Below, piece by piece: positions 1-9,266 of a stretch of 64,000 nucleotides of DNA (positions are counted from its first letter, which is position 1; the number at the start of each line of letters is the position of its first letter). The notes under the pieces are model-generated. The model saw only the letters and a list, made by a program, of their open reading frames with translations, did not search any database and was not told the origin of the DNA. Origin of the DNA: Amycolatopsis palatopharyngis (lineage in GTDB: Bacteria > Actinomycetota > Actinomycetes > Mycobacteriales > Pseudonocardiaceae); contig NZ_PQHZ01000012.1 in the NCBI RefSeq assembly GCF_003385185.1, positions 110,144 to 174,143 on the forward strand, read 5' to 3'. Position numbers and translations under genes: made by a program.

Positions 1-110
1 ACGGCGCCGCCGTGGAACTCGGGTGCGCGTTTGCCCTGGTCGAGCCGTCACCCACCACCGAACGGCAGGACGGCCTGCTCGCCGCACTGCGGGCGCACGA
101 CGTCCTCTAG
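1..110 (+). CDS. 3' end of an unidentified gene (partial)
   Basis: An open frame entering from the left edge ends at TAG (108-110). Its last 35 residues are hydrophobic then charged, ending in RAHDVL. In actinobacteria the genes before cysS are usually ispD and ispF, but this tail does not look like the end of either protein, so I leave it unnamed. Codon use (G or C at nearly every third position) supports real coding. The 46 bases between this stop and the cysS start leave room for a promoter, or for read-through within one operon. Confidence 0.5.
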   Translation, partial: GAAVELGCAFALVEPSPTTERQDGLLAALRAHDVL

Positions 111-156
111 CTGGCCTTCACTGCGTCCCGGCTGAGGTGACCCGTACCATTTCAGG

Positions 157-1545
157 GTGGTCCTACACCTATACGACACCGCGGCCAGGGACGTGCGGGA
201 GTTTCACCCCGCTCGCAGTGGAACGGCGTCCATGTACGTGTGTGGTGCCACGGTGCAGGGAATTCCGCACATCGGACACATCCGGGGTGCACTCAACTAC
301 GACGTGCTGCGCCGGTGGCTTATCCACAGTGGACTCGACGTGCTCATGGTGCGCAATGTCACCGACATCGATGACAAGATCCTGGACAAGGCCGAAGCCG
401 CGGAGAGGCCGTGGTGGGAGTGGGCCGCGACCCACGAGCGCGCGTTCGAGGACGCCTACGAGGTGCTCGGCTGCCTGCCACCGTCGATCGCGCCGAGGGC
501 GACCGGTCACATCACCCAGATGATCGAGCTGATGCAGCGGCTGATCGACAGCGATCACGCCTACGCAGCCGACGGCAACGTCTATTTCTCGGTCACCTCC
601 TTCCCGAACTACGGCGAACTGTCCGGGCAGCGGCTGGACGACGTCCAGCAGGGGGAGAACCAGGCGACCGGCAAGCGTGACCCGAGGGACTTCACGCTGT
701 GGAAGCGGGCCAAGCCCGGCGAACCGTCCTGGCCGACGCCATGGGGTTCCGGCAGGCCCGGGTGGCACCTCGAGTGCTCGGCCATGGCCACCAACTACCT
801 GGGGCCCGAGTTCGACATCCATGGCGGCGGGGTCGATCTGGTGTTCCCGCACCACGAGAACGAGCGCGCGCAGTCACACGCCGCCGGTGACGGCTTCGCC
901 CGCTTCTGGCTGCACAACGCCTGGGTGACGCTCTCCGGCGAGAAGATGTCGAAGTCGCTCGGGAACACCGTGGCCATCCCCGAGATGCTGCGCCGCTACC
1001 GGCCCGTCGAGCTGAGGTACTACCTGATTCAGCCGCACTACCGCTCGACGATCGAGTACTCCGACGACGCACTGTCCGAGTCGGCACAGGGTTACCGGCG
1101 GATCGAGCAGTTCCTGCGCAGGGTCGCCGGAACCGCGGGCGAGGTGAGTGTCGGTGAGGTGCCTGCCGACTTCGCGACCGCGCTGGACGACGACCTCGGC
1201 ACCCCGCAGGCCTTCGCCGTGCTGCACAACACGGTGCGCGACGGTAACGCCGCACTGGACTCGGGCGACATCTCGAAGGCACTCGAACTGGCAACGACGG
1301 TGCGAGCGATGGTCGGCGTGCTCGGCGTCGATCCGCTGGCGCGGACCTGGACGACGGGTGTGGGCGACGACACCGGCACCCGGCAGGCACTGGGCGTGCT
1401 CGTCGAGGGACTACTCGAACAACGGCAGCAGGCGCGTGCCGATCGTGACTTCGCTCGGGCGGACGCGGTGCGGGACCAGTTGCAGAGCGCCGGGATCACG
1501 GTGGAAGACACCGCAAACGGTCCTATGTGGACTATTAAGGACTGA
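157..1545 (+). CDS. cysS: Cysteine-tRNA ligase
   Basis: Charges tRNA-Cys with cysteine in the cytoplasm using ATP. The 462-residue product matches the usual class I CysRS length. HIGH is at residues 38-41 and KMSKS at 263-267. The zinc ligands that select cysteine are all present: C29 (YVCG), C207 (HLECS), H232 and E236 (HHENE), with the same spacing as the E. coli enzyme. The start is a GTG. It is the only start that places the first beta strand (LHLYDTA) at the N-terminus, although no strong Shine-Dalgarno precedes it. The rlmB gene begins 7 bases after the stop, so the two are almost certainly co-transcribed, as in mycobacteria. Identification is secure. Confidence 0.97.
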   Translation: MVLHLYDTAARDVREFHPARSGTASMYVCGATVQGIPHIGHIRGALNYDVLRRWLIHSGLDVLMVRNVTDIDDKILDKAEAAERPWWEWAATHERAFEDAYEVLGCLPPSIAPRATGHITQMIELMQRLIDSDHAYAADGNVYFSVTSFPNYGELSGQRLDDVQQGENQATGKRDPRDFTLWKRAKPGEPSWPTPWGSGRPGWHLECSAMATNYLGPEFDIHGGGVDLVFPHHENERAQSHAAGDGFARFWLHNAWVTLSGEKMSKSLGNTVAIPEMLRRYRPVELRYYLIQPHYRSTIEYSDDALSESAQGYRRIEQFLRRVAGTAGEVSVGEVPADFATALDDDLGTPQAFAVLHNTVRDGNAALDSGDISKALELATTVRAMVGVLGVDPLARTWTTGVGDDTGTRQALGVLVEGLLEQRQQARADRDFARADAVRDQLQSAGITVEDTANGPMWTIKD

Positions 1546-1551
1546 GGAACA

Positions 1552-2508
1552 ATGGCAGGCAACTCCCGACGCCAGGGCGCGATTCGCAAACCCGGTACCA
1601 AGAAGGGGCAGGTCGTCGGCTCCGGCGGCCAGCGACGCAAGGGACTCGAAGGCAAGGGGCCGACCCCGAAGGCCGATCAGCGGCCAGGGCACCCGAAGCA
1701 GCGCAAGGCCGCGGCCGTGGCCAAGGCAGAGAAGGCCAGGAACAAGAAGGCCGAAGGACCGGAGATCATCGCTGGGCGCAACCCTGTGGTGGAGGCGCTG
1801 CGCGCCGATGTCCCTGGTACCGCCCTATATGTGGCGCTGAACATCGACGCCGATGACCGGGTCACCGAGGCCGTGCGGATGGCGGCGGACAAGGGCATCT
1901 CCATCCTGGAGATCCCGCGAGAGGAACTCGACCGCAAGACCGGCAAGGCGATGCACCAGGGCCTCGGCCTGCAGGTGCCGCCGTTCGACTACACGCACCC
2001 GGACGACCTGCTCACCACGGCGCAGGACTCCGGAAACGCACCGCTGCTGGTCGCGCTGGACGGGGTGACCGACCCGCGCAACCTGGGTGCGGTGATCCGT
2101 TCGGCCGCCGCGTTCGGTGCGCACGGCGTGCTGCTTCCCGAGCGCAGGAGCGCCGGGATGACGGCGGTGGCGTGGCGGACCAGCGCGGGAACCGCGGCCA
2201 AGCTGCCGGTGGCCGTCGCGACGAACCTCACCCGGCAGCTGAAGTCGTGGGCCGCGGAAGGGCTGATGATCGTCGGCCTCGACGCGGACGGCTCGGTGGA
2301 CATCGACGAGCTGAACCTGGCAGCTGATCCGCTGGTGATCGTGCTCGGTTCCGAGGGTAGAGGGCTGTCCCGGCTGGTCCGGGAGACCTGCGACGAGACG
2401 GTGTCCATTCCGATGGCGGCGGGTGTGGAGTCGCTGAACGCCTCCGTCGCGGCGGGTGTCCTGCTCGCCGAGGTGGCACGCCGCAGGCGTATGGCCGGCC
2501 GTATCTGA
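1552..2508 (+). CDS. rlmB: 23S rRNA (guanosine-2'-O)-methyltransferase RlmB / TrmH family
   Basis: SPOUT-fold 2'-O-methyltransferase using S-adenosylmethionine, expected to modify 23S rRNA. Residues 1-70 form a Lys/Arg-rich extension, common in actinobacterial members and probably RNA-binding. A substrate-binding domain follows ([12 protein letters not shown] to the HQGLGL region). The C-terminal SPOUT domain carries the three signature motifs: [18 protein letters not shown] and [12 protein letters not shown]. The ATG is preceded by GAGGAA at a good distance, 6 bases after the cysS stop. The exact modified nucleotide cannot be read from sequence; the family includes both rRNA and tRNA enzymes. 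An inverted repeat just downstream probably ends this two-gene unit. Confidence 0.9.
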   Translation: MAGNSRRQGAIRKPGTKKGQVVGSGGQRRKGLEGKGPTPKADQRPGHPKQRKAAAVAKAEKARNKKAEGPEIIAGRNPVVEALRADVPGTALYVALNIDADDRVTEAVRMAADKGISILEIPREELDRKTGKAMHQGLGLQVPPFDYTHPDDLLTTAQDSGNAPLLVALDGVTDPRNLGAVIRSAAAFGAHGVLLPERRSAGMTAVAWRTSAGTAAKLPVAVATNLTRQLKSWAAEGLMIVGLDADGSVDIDELNLAADPLVIVLGSEGRGLSRLVRETCDETVSIPMAAGVESLNASVAAGVLLAEVARRRRMAGRI

Positions 2509-2518
2509 CGCCGGACGC

Positions 2519-2567
2519 CGCCATGGCCGCTTCGGGGCTCGCAGCTGCCCGTAACGTGGCCATGGCG
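2519..2567 (+). terminator. Hairpin after cysS-rlmB
   Basis: Perfect 10-bp arms CGCCATGGCC (2519-2528) and GGCCATGGCG (2558-2567) enclose 29 bases and begin 11 bases after the rlmB stop. No long T-run follows (ACTTTCCTG), so it would act as an atypical GC-rich terminator or mRNA 3' stabiliser. Confidence 0.5.
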
Positions 2568-2621
2568 ACTTTCCTGCTACTCCTCACTCCAACGGGGTAG
2601 GGCCTCGGCTAGGGTCACGAC

Positions 2622-2648
2622 GTCCTCGCCTCAACCAAAGGCGAGGAC
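2622..2648 (+). promoter_or_regulatory. Leader hairpin before the MBOAT gene
   Basis: Perfect 10-bp stem GTCCTCGCCT / AGGCGAGGAC with loop CAACCAA, ending 31 bases before the ATG at 2680. The likely Shine-Dalgarno (AGGGGG) lies outside it. It could be a leader structure or part of the promoter region. No known riboswitch class is recognised. Confidence 0.35.
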
Positions 2649-2679
2649 TGTAGAACGCTGACCAGGGGGCCCGTCCAGC

Positions 2680-4116
2680 ATGTCGTTCGTCTCGCCACTG
2701 TTCCTGTGGTACTTCATGCCGGCGGTACTGCTCGCCGTGCTGGTGTGCCCCAGAAGCTGGCGAAACGGCATCGTCGCAGCGGGCAGCCTGATCTTCTACG
2801 CGACCGGTGCCGGGGCGTTCACGCTGCTGCTGCTGGCCTGCATGGTGGTCAACTTCGCGGCGGGGCCGAGACTGCAGCCCGACGAATGGGACATGCGGCC
2901 GGACCAGCAGCGCCGCTGGTTGCTCATCGGCGTAATCGCCTTCGACCTGTCGATCCTGGTGGTCTGGAAGTACGCCGGGTTCGCAACCGAGCAGATCGCC
3001 TGGTTCACCCAGCAGCTCGGCGGCGATTTCCCGATCGTGCAGCTGGCGCTGCCGATCGGTATTTCCTTCTTCACCTTCCACCACATCTCCTACGTGGTGG
3101 ACATCTATCGCGGCGAGCGGCAGGCACTGCGCAACCCGGTGTCGTTCGCGACGTACATCGCGATGTTCCCGCAGCTGGCGGCCGGGCCGATCGTGCGTTA
3201 CCGGGAGATCGCCGACCAGTTGCCCCAGCAGCGCCTGCACCGGCTCGACGACGTCGCCGCCGGATTCCCCCGGTTCGCGCTCGGCCTGTGCAAGAAGGCG
3301 ATCATCGCCGACTCGCTGGCGCCGATGGTGGACGCGTGTTTCGCCACGCCATCCGACGAGATGACGTTCGCGGTCGCCTGGCTCGGCGCGATCGCTTACA
3401 CGCTGCAGCTCTACTTCGACTTCTCCGGCTACTCGGACATGGCCATCGGCCTCGGCCGGATGCTCGGCTTCCGGCTGCCGGAGAACTTCGCGAGGCCGTA
3501 CTCCTCGGTCACCATCACCGAGTTCTGGCGGCGCTGGCATATGTCGCTTTCGCGCTGGTTCCGCGACTACGTCTACATCCCGCTCGGCGGAAACCGCGGT
3601 GGAATCGGGAAAACGTACCGCAACCTCTGCATCGTTTTCGTCCTCACCGGCCTCTGGCACGGTGCGAACTGGACCTTCCTCATGTGGGGCGTCTACCACG
3701 GCGCACTGCTCATCATCGAGCGAGCGTTCGGCTGGGAGCAGACGCCGGAGCGGCCCGGCAAACGTGCCGGAAGGCGAGTGCTGACACTGGTGCTGGTGAT
3801 CTTCGGCTGGGTCCTGTTCCGCTCCCCCGACCTCGGTCAGGCCCTGACGATGATCGGGCACATGCTGCTGCCGGACTTCGGCGGGCTGACCGACGTCGTG
3901 GAGTCCGCGCTGACCAACCAGCGCCTGGTGCTCCTGCTGGCGGCCCTCGCGGTCTTCGCACTACCGGCGCACCCGGTGACCGGGCCGATGCTGGAGTCCT
4001 CGCGAACCAACTCCGCGACCGTACTGCGCGTCGGCGTGATGACCGTCGGCCTGTTCTACGCCGCCGTCCTCGTCGCCACGGGCACGTTCAGCCCGTTCCT
4101 GTACTACCAGTTCTAG
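2680..4116 (+). CDS. MBOAT-family membrane O-acyltransferase (AlgI/DltB-like)
   Basis: Polytopic membrane protein of 478 residues with about ten hydrophobic segments. It carries the MBOAT hallmarks: HHISYVVDIYRGE near residue 130, FPQLAAGPIVRY near 165, FWRRWHMSLSRWFRDYVYIPLGG near 285 and the catalytic-type histidine in GLWHGANWTF near 330. Family members move acyl groups (acetyl, D-alanyl) onto extracytoplasmic polymers or secreted molecules. The motif order is that of AlgI-type proteins. No SGNH-hydrolase partner (AlgJ/DltD-like) is adjacent, so the acceptor is unknown; in actinobacteria it may be a cell-wall glycan or exopolysaccharide. Upstream there is a hairpin leader; downstream it converges with the thioesterase gene. 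Confidence 0.85.
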   Translation: MSFVSPLFLWYFMPAVLLAVLVCPRSWRNGIVAAGSLIFYATGAGAFTLLLLACMVVNFAAGPRLQPDEWDMRPDQQRRWLLIGVIAFDLSILVVWKYAGFATEQIAWFTQQLGGDFPIVQLALPIGISFFTFHHISYVVDIYRGERQALRNPVSFATYIAMFPQLAAGPIVRYREIADQLPQQRLHRLDDVAAGFPRFALGLCKKAIIADSLAPMVDACFATPSDEMTFAVAWLGAIAYTLQLYFDFSGYSDMAIGLGRMLGFRLPENFARPYSSVTITEFWRRWHMSLSRWFRDYVYIPLGGNRGGIGKTYRNLCIVFVLTGLWHGANWTFLMWGVYHGALLIIERAFGWEQTPERPGKRAGRRVLTLVLVIFGWVLFRSPDLGQALTMIGHMLLPDFGGLTDVVESALTNQRLVLLLAALAVFALPAHPVTGPMLESSRTNSATVLRVGVMTVGLFYAAVLVATGTFSPFLYYQF

Positions 4117-4236
4117 AGCCAGGCCGATCTGCCGGGAATCGTCCCAGCGAAACCGTCAGGCGCGGCACGACTCGAATGTTGTCCAATGTAGACAGACAAC
4201 GATGTTGTTCTGCCACACTGGGAAAGTGACCCGGGT

Positions 4237-4659
4237 TCACAGACCGAGCAGGTGCGGGGCCGAGGCCAGCGATCGAAACTGCTCGCCAGGGTCCTTCACC
4301 AGGCGGCGGGTGGTGAGGTCGAGAACGCCACCGACGTTGGCCACCTCGGCCACGAGTGTGCCGTCTTCTCGACGGACGTCCTGCTGGACCCGGAAAGCTT
4401 TACCCTCACCCCAGACGAACGTGCAGGACACATCCACCTCGTCGCCGGCGCGTAGTTCGTGGTGGTACCGCACGGTTTCCTCGATGCGCACCGGTGCGAC
4501 CCCACGTGCATGCAACTTCGCCTGGGTTATGCCCGCCGCCTGCAGGCATTCCCACCGAGCGTGCTCACCGTATTGCAGGTACACCGCGCCGTTTACGTGC
4601 CCTTGGGCGTCGAGTTCGTAGGTGCGAACGCCGATACGAACTCGAAAGTCATCGGGCAT
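4237..4659 (-). CDS. Hotdog-fold acyl-CoA thioesterase (4HBT family)
   Basis: 140-residue single-domain hotdog protein expected to hydrolyse acyl-CoA or acyl-ACP thioesters in the cytoplasm. The family signature is at the N-terminus: RTYELDAQGHVNGAVYLQY, with the Asp used by 4-hydroxybenzoyl-CoA-type enzymes. The central strand region WGEGKAFRVQQDV follows. An upstream in-frame start would add 19 residues of basic sequence with no homology. The chosen ATG at 4659 has GGGAGGGGAG just upstream and puts the first conserved strand at residue 5. It faces the MBOAT gene with 120 bases between the stops. The natural substrate is unknown. Confidence 0.85.
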   Translation of the reverse strand: MPDDFRVRIGVRTYELDAQGHVNGAVYLQYGEHARWECLQAAGITQAKLHARGVAPVRIEETVRYHHELRAGDEVDVSCTFVWGEGKAFRVQQDVRREDGTLVAEVANVGGVLDLTTRRLVKDPGEQFRSLASAPHLLGL

Positions 4660-4886
4660 TTGCGAAGCTCCCCTCCCGGCCGATCTGTGTGTACCGCGCA
4701 GGCTAGCCCTCGACACCGACAGTCCGGTTCAACGCCGCAACCGCACCCGGCCCCTCCGTCGCAGGGGAAATCGGCGGTTTCTCCGAGGCCGGTCGCGGCG
4801 GCAACGGCATCATCACGGTTCGCCATGCGTCGACCGACGCGGATGGTCGCAACCAGTTTTCGCGAGCTCGCGCCGCGCCCGTTTTG

Positions 4887-5609
4887 CTAACGCGGAACCG
4901 GTGACGGCCGCTGCCGGGTTCCCGGGACGAGCGCCAGCTGGTCCGCATGGAACGCGTCCCGCCGCGGGGGCGGCAGCCAGGTGTCGGGCCGCACATGGCG
5001 CTGCCGGGCCAGTTCTGTCGCGTCGAGCGGAGCCGCGAGGTCGATTCCGTAGTTCTTGGCGTTGCTTCCCACCGGAACCAACCGCATACCCTCCGGCTGA
5101 ACTCCGATACCGATCGCGACGAGATAAGCATCGTCCAGCAGATCGGTGAAGCCGGCCCAGGCTCCGGCGAACGACCAGATCGACGCCTGTGCCCAACGAC
5201 CGCCAATGTCCCAGGCCACGCGCGGCCATTGCGCATGCCGCTTCGCCTGCTCCTCCGCGTGCTCCACCATCGCCGGAATCAAACCGTCCGGACGTGGCAC
5301 CGAACCGTCCGGCAACGTGAGGTTGATGAGACCGAACGCGGCGCTGAAAGCTACAGCGACGAGAGGATCACCCGATCGTGGCGACAACGCACTGTCGTAT
5401 CGATCGCGGGGCAAGGTGCCGACACGCACACCGTGCTCGCCACCTTCCTCGCGATGCCCCAGCCACAACGCCCATACCGGCTCACCAGGCCGTCCCTCGA
5501 AGAAGTCGAGCCACCGCGGACCTCGCCATCCCCAGTCGAGGCCGTAGATGGGAAAGTCCACTGGCGGCGACACCTGCTCACCCATCGGATCCATTGGGAC
5601 ATAGTGCAC
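4887..5609 (-). CDS. Uncharacterised actinobacterial protein
   Basis: About 240 residues, soluble, rich in Trp, Pro and Gly. Striking segments are IYGLDWGWRGPRWLDFFEG near residue 20, a middle region DPLVAVAFSAAFGLINLTLPDG, and GRWAQASIWSFAGAWAGFTDLL near 140. No catalytic motif or signal peptide is recognised. The coordinates use a GTG; an ATG 15 bases inside (5594) or the next at 5585 is equally possible because no clear ribosome site separates them. It is flanked by about 225 bases on the thioesterase side and about 400 on the aldolase side, so it looks monocistronic. GC content seems slightly lower than in its neighbours. I do not recognise the family. Confidence 0.6.
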   Translation of the reverse strand: MHYVPMDPMGEQVSPPVDFPIYGLDWGWRGPRWLDFFEGRPGEPVWALWLGHREEGGEHGVRVGTLPRDRYDSALSPRSGDPLVAVAFSAAFGLINLTLPDGSVPRPDGLIPAMVEHAEEQAKRHAQWPRVAWDIGGRWAQASIWSFAGAWAGFTDLLDDAYLVAIGIGVQPEGMRLVPVGSNAKNYGIDLAAPLDATELARQRHVRPDTWLPPPRRDAFHADQLALVPGTRQRPSPVPR

Positions 5610-6008
5610 CTGCGCGGCCGGAAGCGCACCATCTCCGTTATCACTCCGACGCCCGGGCGGCGATCAGGCCGCCGCCGCGTGCACCCTCCGTGTCGGCATA
5701 CCGCCGATCGAGTCGAGACCGCCGGTCGGCGAAGCCCTCGTCGTGACCGCCAGTCAGCCCGGCTCACTGTCTGCGACGTCTACAGTGGACACGCTGGTTA
5801 CAGCTGCCAGCGCCGAAACCGGCCTCCGTACTGCCCAGGAAGTATTGCCGCGCAAACGCTTGCACCAGTAACAACGCCGCTCGGATATCCACCGTCCGGC
5901 TGCGCGGGGGCAGGCGGCTCATCCAGTACCGCGTCGATCCCGCCGGGATCCGCTCCCCGGCTTGGCAACAGATTTCCGCCGGGGTCCACTAGAGATTCTC
6001 GAAGGAGC
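5610..6008. other. Gene-free stretch, nothing recognised
   Basis: Four hundred bases between the unknown gene and the end of the class II aldolase gene. Open frames here have poor codon bias and no recognisable protein. It should contain the promoter of the unknown minus-strand gene at its left end and the 3' end of the catabolic operon at its right end. No strong terminator hairpin was found. Confidence 0.4.
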
Positions 6009-6659
6009 TCAGCCCTGACCGTAACCGCGTAGCCGGTCCACGATGTGTTCGATTTCCTGTCCCGGCAACAGAGTGGGAGTTCCCGAGGACCGGGCGAGCA
6101 GCCACAACCTGCATACCCACTCCAGCTGCTCCGCACGATGGTAGGCGGCGTCGAGCGTGTCCCCGTAGGTGATCGTTCCGTGGTTGGCCAGCAGGCAGCC
6201 TCGCCTGCCGTCCAGGGCTTTCAGCATCGACTCGGCCAGTTCCGGCGTGCCGTACGTGGCATAGGCCGCGACACGGGCGGACGGGCCGATCGTGGCGAGC
6301 ATGTAGTGGATCGGCGGTACCTCGTCGACCAGTGTGGACACCGCTGTGGCATGTACGGAGTGCGTATGCACCGATGCGGCGATTCCCTTGCCGTCGGGAT
6401 CGCTTGCCCCGGTGTAGATCCCAAGGTGCATCGGGAGTTCACTGGTCGGCTTGAGCGAGCCGTCCACGACGGATCCGTCGAGAGACACCACCGGAATGTC
6501 TTCTGGCGTGAGGGACGTGTAGTCCACCCCTGTGGGAGTCACCGCCACCAGCTCGCCCGATCGCATCGAGATGTTTCCCGACGTTCCCACCACGAGCCCG
6601 TCGGCCACCATCTTCCGCGCGTACTCGCACACCTCGGCCCGCTCGTCACCCAGCAGCAC
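6009..6659 (-). CDS. Class II aldolase/adducin-family sugar-phosphate aldolase
   Basis: 216 residues, the size of L-fuculose-1-phosphate aldolase and ribulose-phosphate 4-epimerases. Visible active-site elements are TSGNIS (phosphate loop, about 26-31), SELPMH with the catalytic Glu at 74, and zinc-ligand histidines H98 and H100 (HTH) and H160 (NHG). Members cleave ketose 1-phosphates to dihydroxyacetone phosphate plus an aldehyde, or epimerise pentulose 5-phosphates. It is the last gene of the catabolic operon, starting immediately after the FGGY kinase stop. Kinase followed by aldolase is the classic FucK-FucA arrangement, so cleavage of the kinase product is the simplest role. The substrate cannot be read from sequence. 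Confidence 0.88.
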   Translation of the reverse strand: MLLGDERAEVCEYARKMVADGLVVGTSGNISMRSGELVAVTPTGVDYTSLTPEDIPVVSLDGSVVDGSLKPTSELPMHLGIYTGASDPDGKGIAASVHTHSVHATAVSTLVDEVPPIHYMLATIGPSARVAAYATYGTPELAESMLKALDGRRGCLLANHGTITYGDTLDAAYHRAEQLEWVCRLWLLARSSGTPTLLPGQEIEHIVDRLRGYGQG

Positions 6660-8126
6660 CTAGAGCCTCCATTGCTCTCGCGCCGCTGCCAAAGCGGCTT
6701 GGTATTCGTCATATCCACGCTGGTAGACGGCCGTGTTCTCCGGCCGTGCCTCGACCGTGCGAGAGTTGGCGGCCCACAACTCGGCGTCGAACGGCTCACC
6801 CAGTGCCTCGCCCGCGACCAGGACCGCGCCGCGAGCGCCCACTCCCGGATCGCCGGGAATCACGATCGGCCTGCCGAGTACGTCGGCGAAGATCTGGGTC
6901 CACTCGGTGGATCGCACTCCGCCGCCGCAGGCGTACAACGTTCCGGAAAGTCCGGCTGCCTCGAAGCAATGTCTTGCGGCGTAGGCGATTCCCTCGCAGA
7001 GTGCGCGGATCATGTCCGCACGGGTGGACTCCAGGCTGAGCCCGGAGAACTGTGCCCGCGCGGCCGCGTCCACGAACGGCGCCCGCTCACCGGAGGTCGA
7101 CAGGAACGGCAGCACGCGCACGCCACCCGCACCTGGGCTGCTCTCGGCAAGCAGCTCGCTCACCTGGTTCACCTCGATTCCGAGCACTCCGCAGGCCCAG
7201 TCCAGACTCGCGGTCCCGACCATGGCCGGCATCGCGCGCAGGAACTCGCCCACTGTCGGAGTGCAGAGGAACATTCCGGCCGGTTCACCCTCGGGGTCGA
7301 ACTCCGGACTGTCGGTGAGCACCTGGCAGGCCAGCGTCGTACCCGCGGTGAGGATCCCGTCGCCGACCTGCGACACACCGGCCCCGATCGCGCAGGCCGG
7401 CAGATCGAACGGGCCCGCGGTGACCGGGAGTCCGGCGGGCAGCCCGAGCAGTTCGGCACCTCGCGCGTCGAGGCGGAACACGGTCCGTGGCGCTGCCGGT
7501 TCGGCGAGCAGGTGCCGCCGGTGGGTGAGCCCGCAGGCCGCGATGGCTTCCTCGTCGTAGCGCCGGGTCGCCGGGTTCAGGAACGGCAGCGAGGCGTCTG
7601 AGACGTCCACAGCGATCTCGCCGGTGAGCCGTTGCAACACCGCGTCCACGCAGTATCCCGCGACCACGGCGCGATCGAGGGACTCCGGTTCGTGTTTGTC
7701 CAAGTAGGACAAGATCGTGGCGGCACTGCCCGGGAAGAGTCCGGAACCGGTGCGGCGGAATACTTCCCGCGTCACTCCTTCCGCCTGCCACTTGGCCAGC
7801 AGGGAGTTCGCCCGGCCGTCGAGCCAGGAGATCGCGGGACGAACCGGGCTGCCGTCGGCATCGCGCAGCCACAGGCCGTCCCCCTGTCCCGTCAGCGCCA
7901 GTGCGACCACCGGTCCGTCCAGCTGCCCGTGCACCTCGCGGACGACGGTGGCGACCGTGCCCAGCACCTGTTCGAGATCCTGCTCCACCAGGCCACCCGG
8001 CAGGTGGTGCACCTCCGACGGGGTGCACGCCTCGGCGATCGAGACCCCGGCACGGTCGAATACGACCGCCTTGGTCAGCGAGGTGCCGATGTCGACACCG
8101 ATGATGTGCCCGTTGCTGGTCGTCAT
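6660..8126 (-). CDS. FGGY-family carbohydrate kinase (first of two)
   Basis: 488 residues, the normal FGGY length. The N-terminal ATPase fold shows GVDIGTSLTKAVVFD (Asp12 phosphate motif) and SWLDGRA. The C-terminal lobe has the adenosine-site motif ACGGGVRSTEWTQIFADV and the domain-closing segment LCEGIAYAARH. Family members phosphorylate ketopentoses, polyols, glycerol or autoinducer-2 with ATP. It lies 6 bases after the 2-hydroxyacid dehydrogenase and directly abuts the aldolase, which suggests translational coupling. It most resembles xylulokinase/erythritol-kinase-type members in general layout, but I cannot assign the substrate. It is clearly different in sequence from the second FGGY kinase at 13.8 kb, so the two are unlikely to be redundant. 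Confidence 0.88.
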   Translation of the reverse strand: MTTSNGHIIGVDIGTSLTKAVVFDRAGVSIAEACTPSEVHHLPGGLVEQDLEQVLGTVATVVREVHGQLDGPVVALALTGQGDGLWLRDADGSPVRPAISWLDGRANSLLAKWQAEGVTREVFRRTGSGLFPGSAATILSYLDKHEPESLDRAVVAGYCVDAVLQRLTGEIAVDVSDASLPFLNPATRRYDEEAIAACGLTHRRHLLAEPAAPRTVFRLDARGAELLGLPAGLPVTAGPFDLPACAIGAGVSQVGDGILTAGTTLACQVLTDSPEFDPEGEPAGMFLCTPTVGEFLRAMPAMVGTASLDWACGVLGIEVNQVSELLAESSPGAGGVRVLPFLSTSGERAPFVDAAARAQFSGLSLESTRADMIRALCEGIAYAARHCFEAAGLSGTLYACGGGVRSTEWTQIFADVLGRPIVIPGDPGVGARGAVLVAGEALGEPFDAELWAANSRTVEARPENTAVYQRGYDEYQAALAAAREQWRL

Positions 8127-8132
8127 GGCCGC

Positions 8133-9164
8133 CTACCCGAGGACGTCTGGGTTGGCGACATGGGCGAGCGCCTCGCCACGGGCGTAGCGGCCCAGCTCGG
8201 CGGCGACGATCTTCGCCGCGCGCTCGGCTGTCTGCCTGCTCGCCCCGGCCAGGTGGGGGGTGGCGATGACGTTGGGCGCGTCCCGCAGGGCCCAGTCCGC
8301 CGGCGGCGGCTCCACGTCATAGACGTCCAGTGCCAGCGCACCGAGCCTGCCCGTGCGCAACGCCTCCGGCAGGGGGGCGTAATCCAGCAGGCCACCTCGC
8401 GCGGTGTTCACCAGCACGGCGCCCTCCGGCAGCAGCGCCAGCTTGTCGGCGTCGATCAGGTGCTGCGTCTGCTCGGTCAGCCGTGCGTGCAGGCTCACCA
8501 CAAAACTGCGGCGCAGCAGCTCGTCGAGCTCCACGACCTCGGCACCGTCGGCCGCGATGGCCGCGGAATCGGCGAAGGGGTCGGACACGAGCACCTTCGC
8601 CCCGAAAGCGACCAGCACCCGCGCGACGCGCGAGCCGATCGCGCCGTATCCGACCAGACCAACCGTCGTGCCCTCCAGTTCGACGCCGGCATTCGGGTAC
8701 GCGTAGTAGTCCCCGCGCCAGGTTCCGCCGAGCAGCTCGGCCGAGGACGTCGAGATCCGGCGCATCGCGGCCAGGATCATGCCGAGCGCGAACTCGGCGG
8801 CGGCCGTCGCGTTGCGACCAGGGGCATAGGTCACGGCGACGCCCGCCTCGGTGGCAGCGGCGAGATCGACGTTCACCGGGCCACCCCGGCACACCGAGAC
8901 CAGCTTCAGCCCCGGCGCGGCCGCGAAGACCTTCTTCGTGAACGGTGCCATCTGGGTGACCACGGCCTCGGTGCCGCCGAGGGCCTCGATCACCTGCTCC
9001 TCAGTGCCGCTGGCCTCCTGCACACCGCCGACCGGGCCGAATGGCTCGATCGGCCACGGCAGGGACAGCTCGGCGCACTCCGCCGCCGTGCCCAGTTCCG
9101 CCCGGACCGCGGCGACCAACAGATCGGTGCCGACGAATTCGTCTCCCGCAGCGAGTACCCGCAA
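8133..9164 (-). CDS. NAD-dependent D-2-hydroxyacid dehydrogenase family protein
   Basis: 343 residues. The Rossmann NAD motif is GLVGYGAIGSRVARVL, about residue 165. The catalytic triad of the phosphoglycerate-dehydrogenase superfamily is recognisable: Arg in VCRGGPVN, Glu in the helix following GGLLDYAPL, and His in ATPHLAGAS. The long upstream open frame would begin inside a palindromic repeat. I prefer the TTG at 9164 because AGAGGA lies 9 bases before it and the product then starts at the first strand (LRVLAAGDEF). Within the operon it may oxidise or reduce a C3-C5 hydroxyacid such as hydroxypyruvate, glyoxylate or an aldonate, but this is inferred only from family and context. Two palindromes separate it from rpiB. 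Confidence 0.85.
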   Translation of the reverse strand: MRVLAAGDEFVGTDLLVAAVRAELGTAAECAELSLPWPIEPFGPVGGVQEASGTEEQVIEALGGTEAVVTQMAPFTKKVFAAAPGLKLVSVCRGGPVNVDLAAATEAGVAVTYAPGRNATAAAEFALGMILAAMRRISTSSAELLGGTWRGDYYAYPNAGVELEGTTVGLVGYGAIGSRVARVLVAFGAKVLVSDPFADSAAIAADGAEVVELDELLRRSFVVSLHARLTEQTQHLIDADKLALLPEGAVLVNTARGGLLDYAPLPEALRTGRLGALALDVYDVEPPPADWALRDAPNVIATPHLAGASRQTAERAAKIVAAELGRYARGEALAHVANPDVLG

Positions 9165-9193
9165 CGTCGTTGTTCCTCTCACTGTTCGTGTCG

Positions 9194-9219
9194 ATCGCAC
9201 TTTCCCGGGAAAGTGCGAT
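9194..9219. repeat. Dispersed palindrome, copy 1
   Basis: Perfect 26-bp palindrome with 13-bp arms around CCCGGG and inner sequence CACTTTCCCGGGAAAGTG. It lies 30 bases upstream of the 2-hydroxyacid dehydrogenase start. An 18-base spacer separates it from copy 2, and the pair recurs at 16968-17033. Confidence 0.9.
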
Positions 9220-9237
9220 ACACGGCGTGTGCAACTA

Positions 9238-9261
9238 CCGCGCTTTCCCGGGAAAGTGCGG
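9238..9261. repeat. Dispersed palindrome, copy 2 (asymmetric arm type)
   Basis: Same core as copy 1, but the left arm reads CCGCGCTTT against the right arm AAAGTGCGG, leaving one G-T mismatch. It begins 6 bases from the rpiB stop, inside the minus-strand operon. Confidence 0.85.
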
Positions 9262-9266
9262 GTTGG

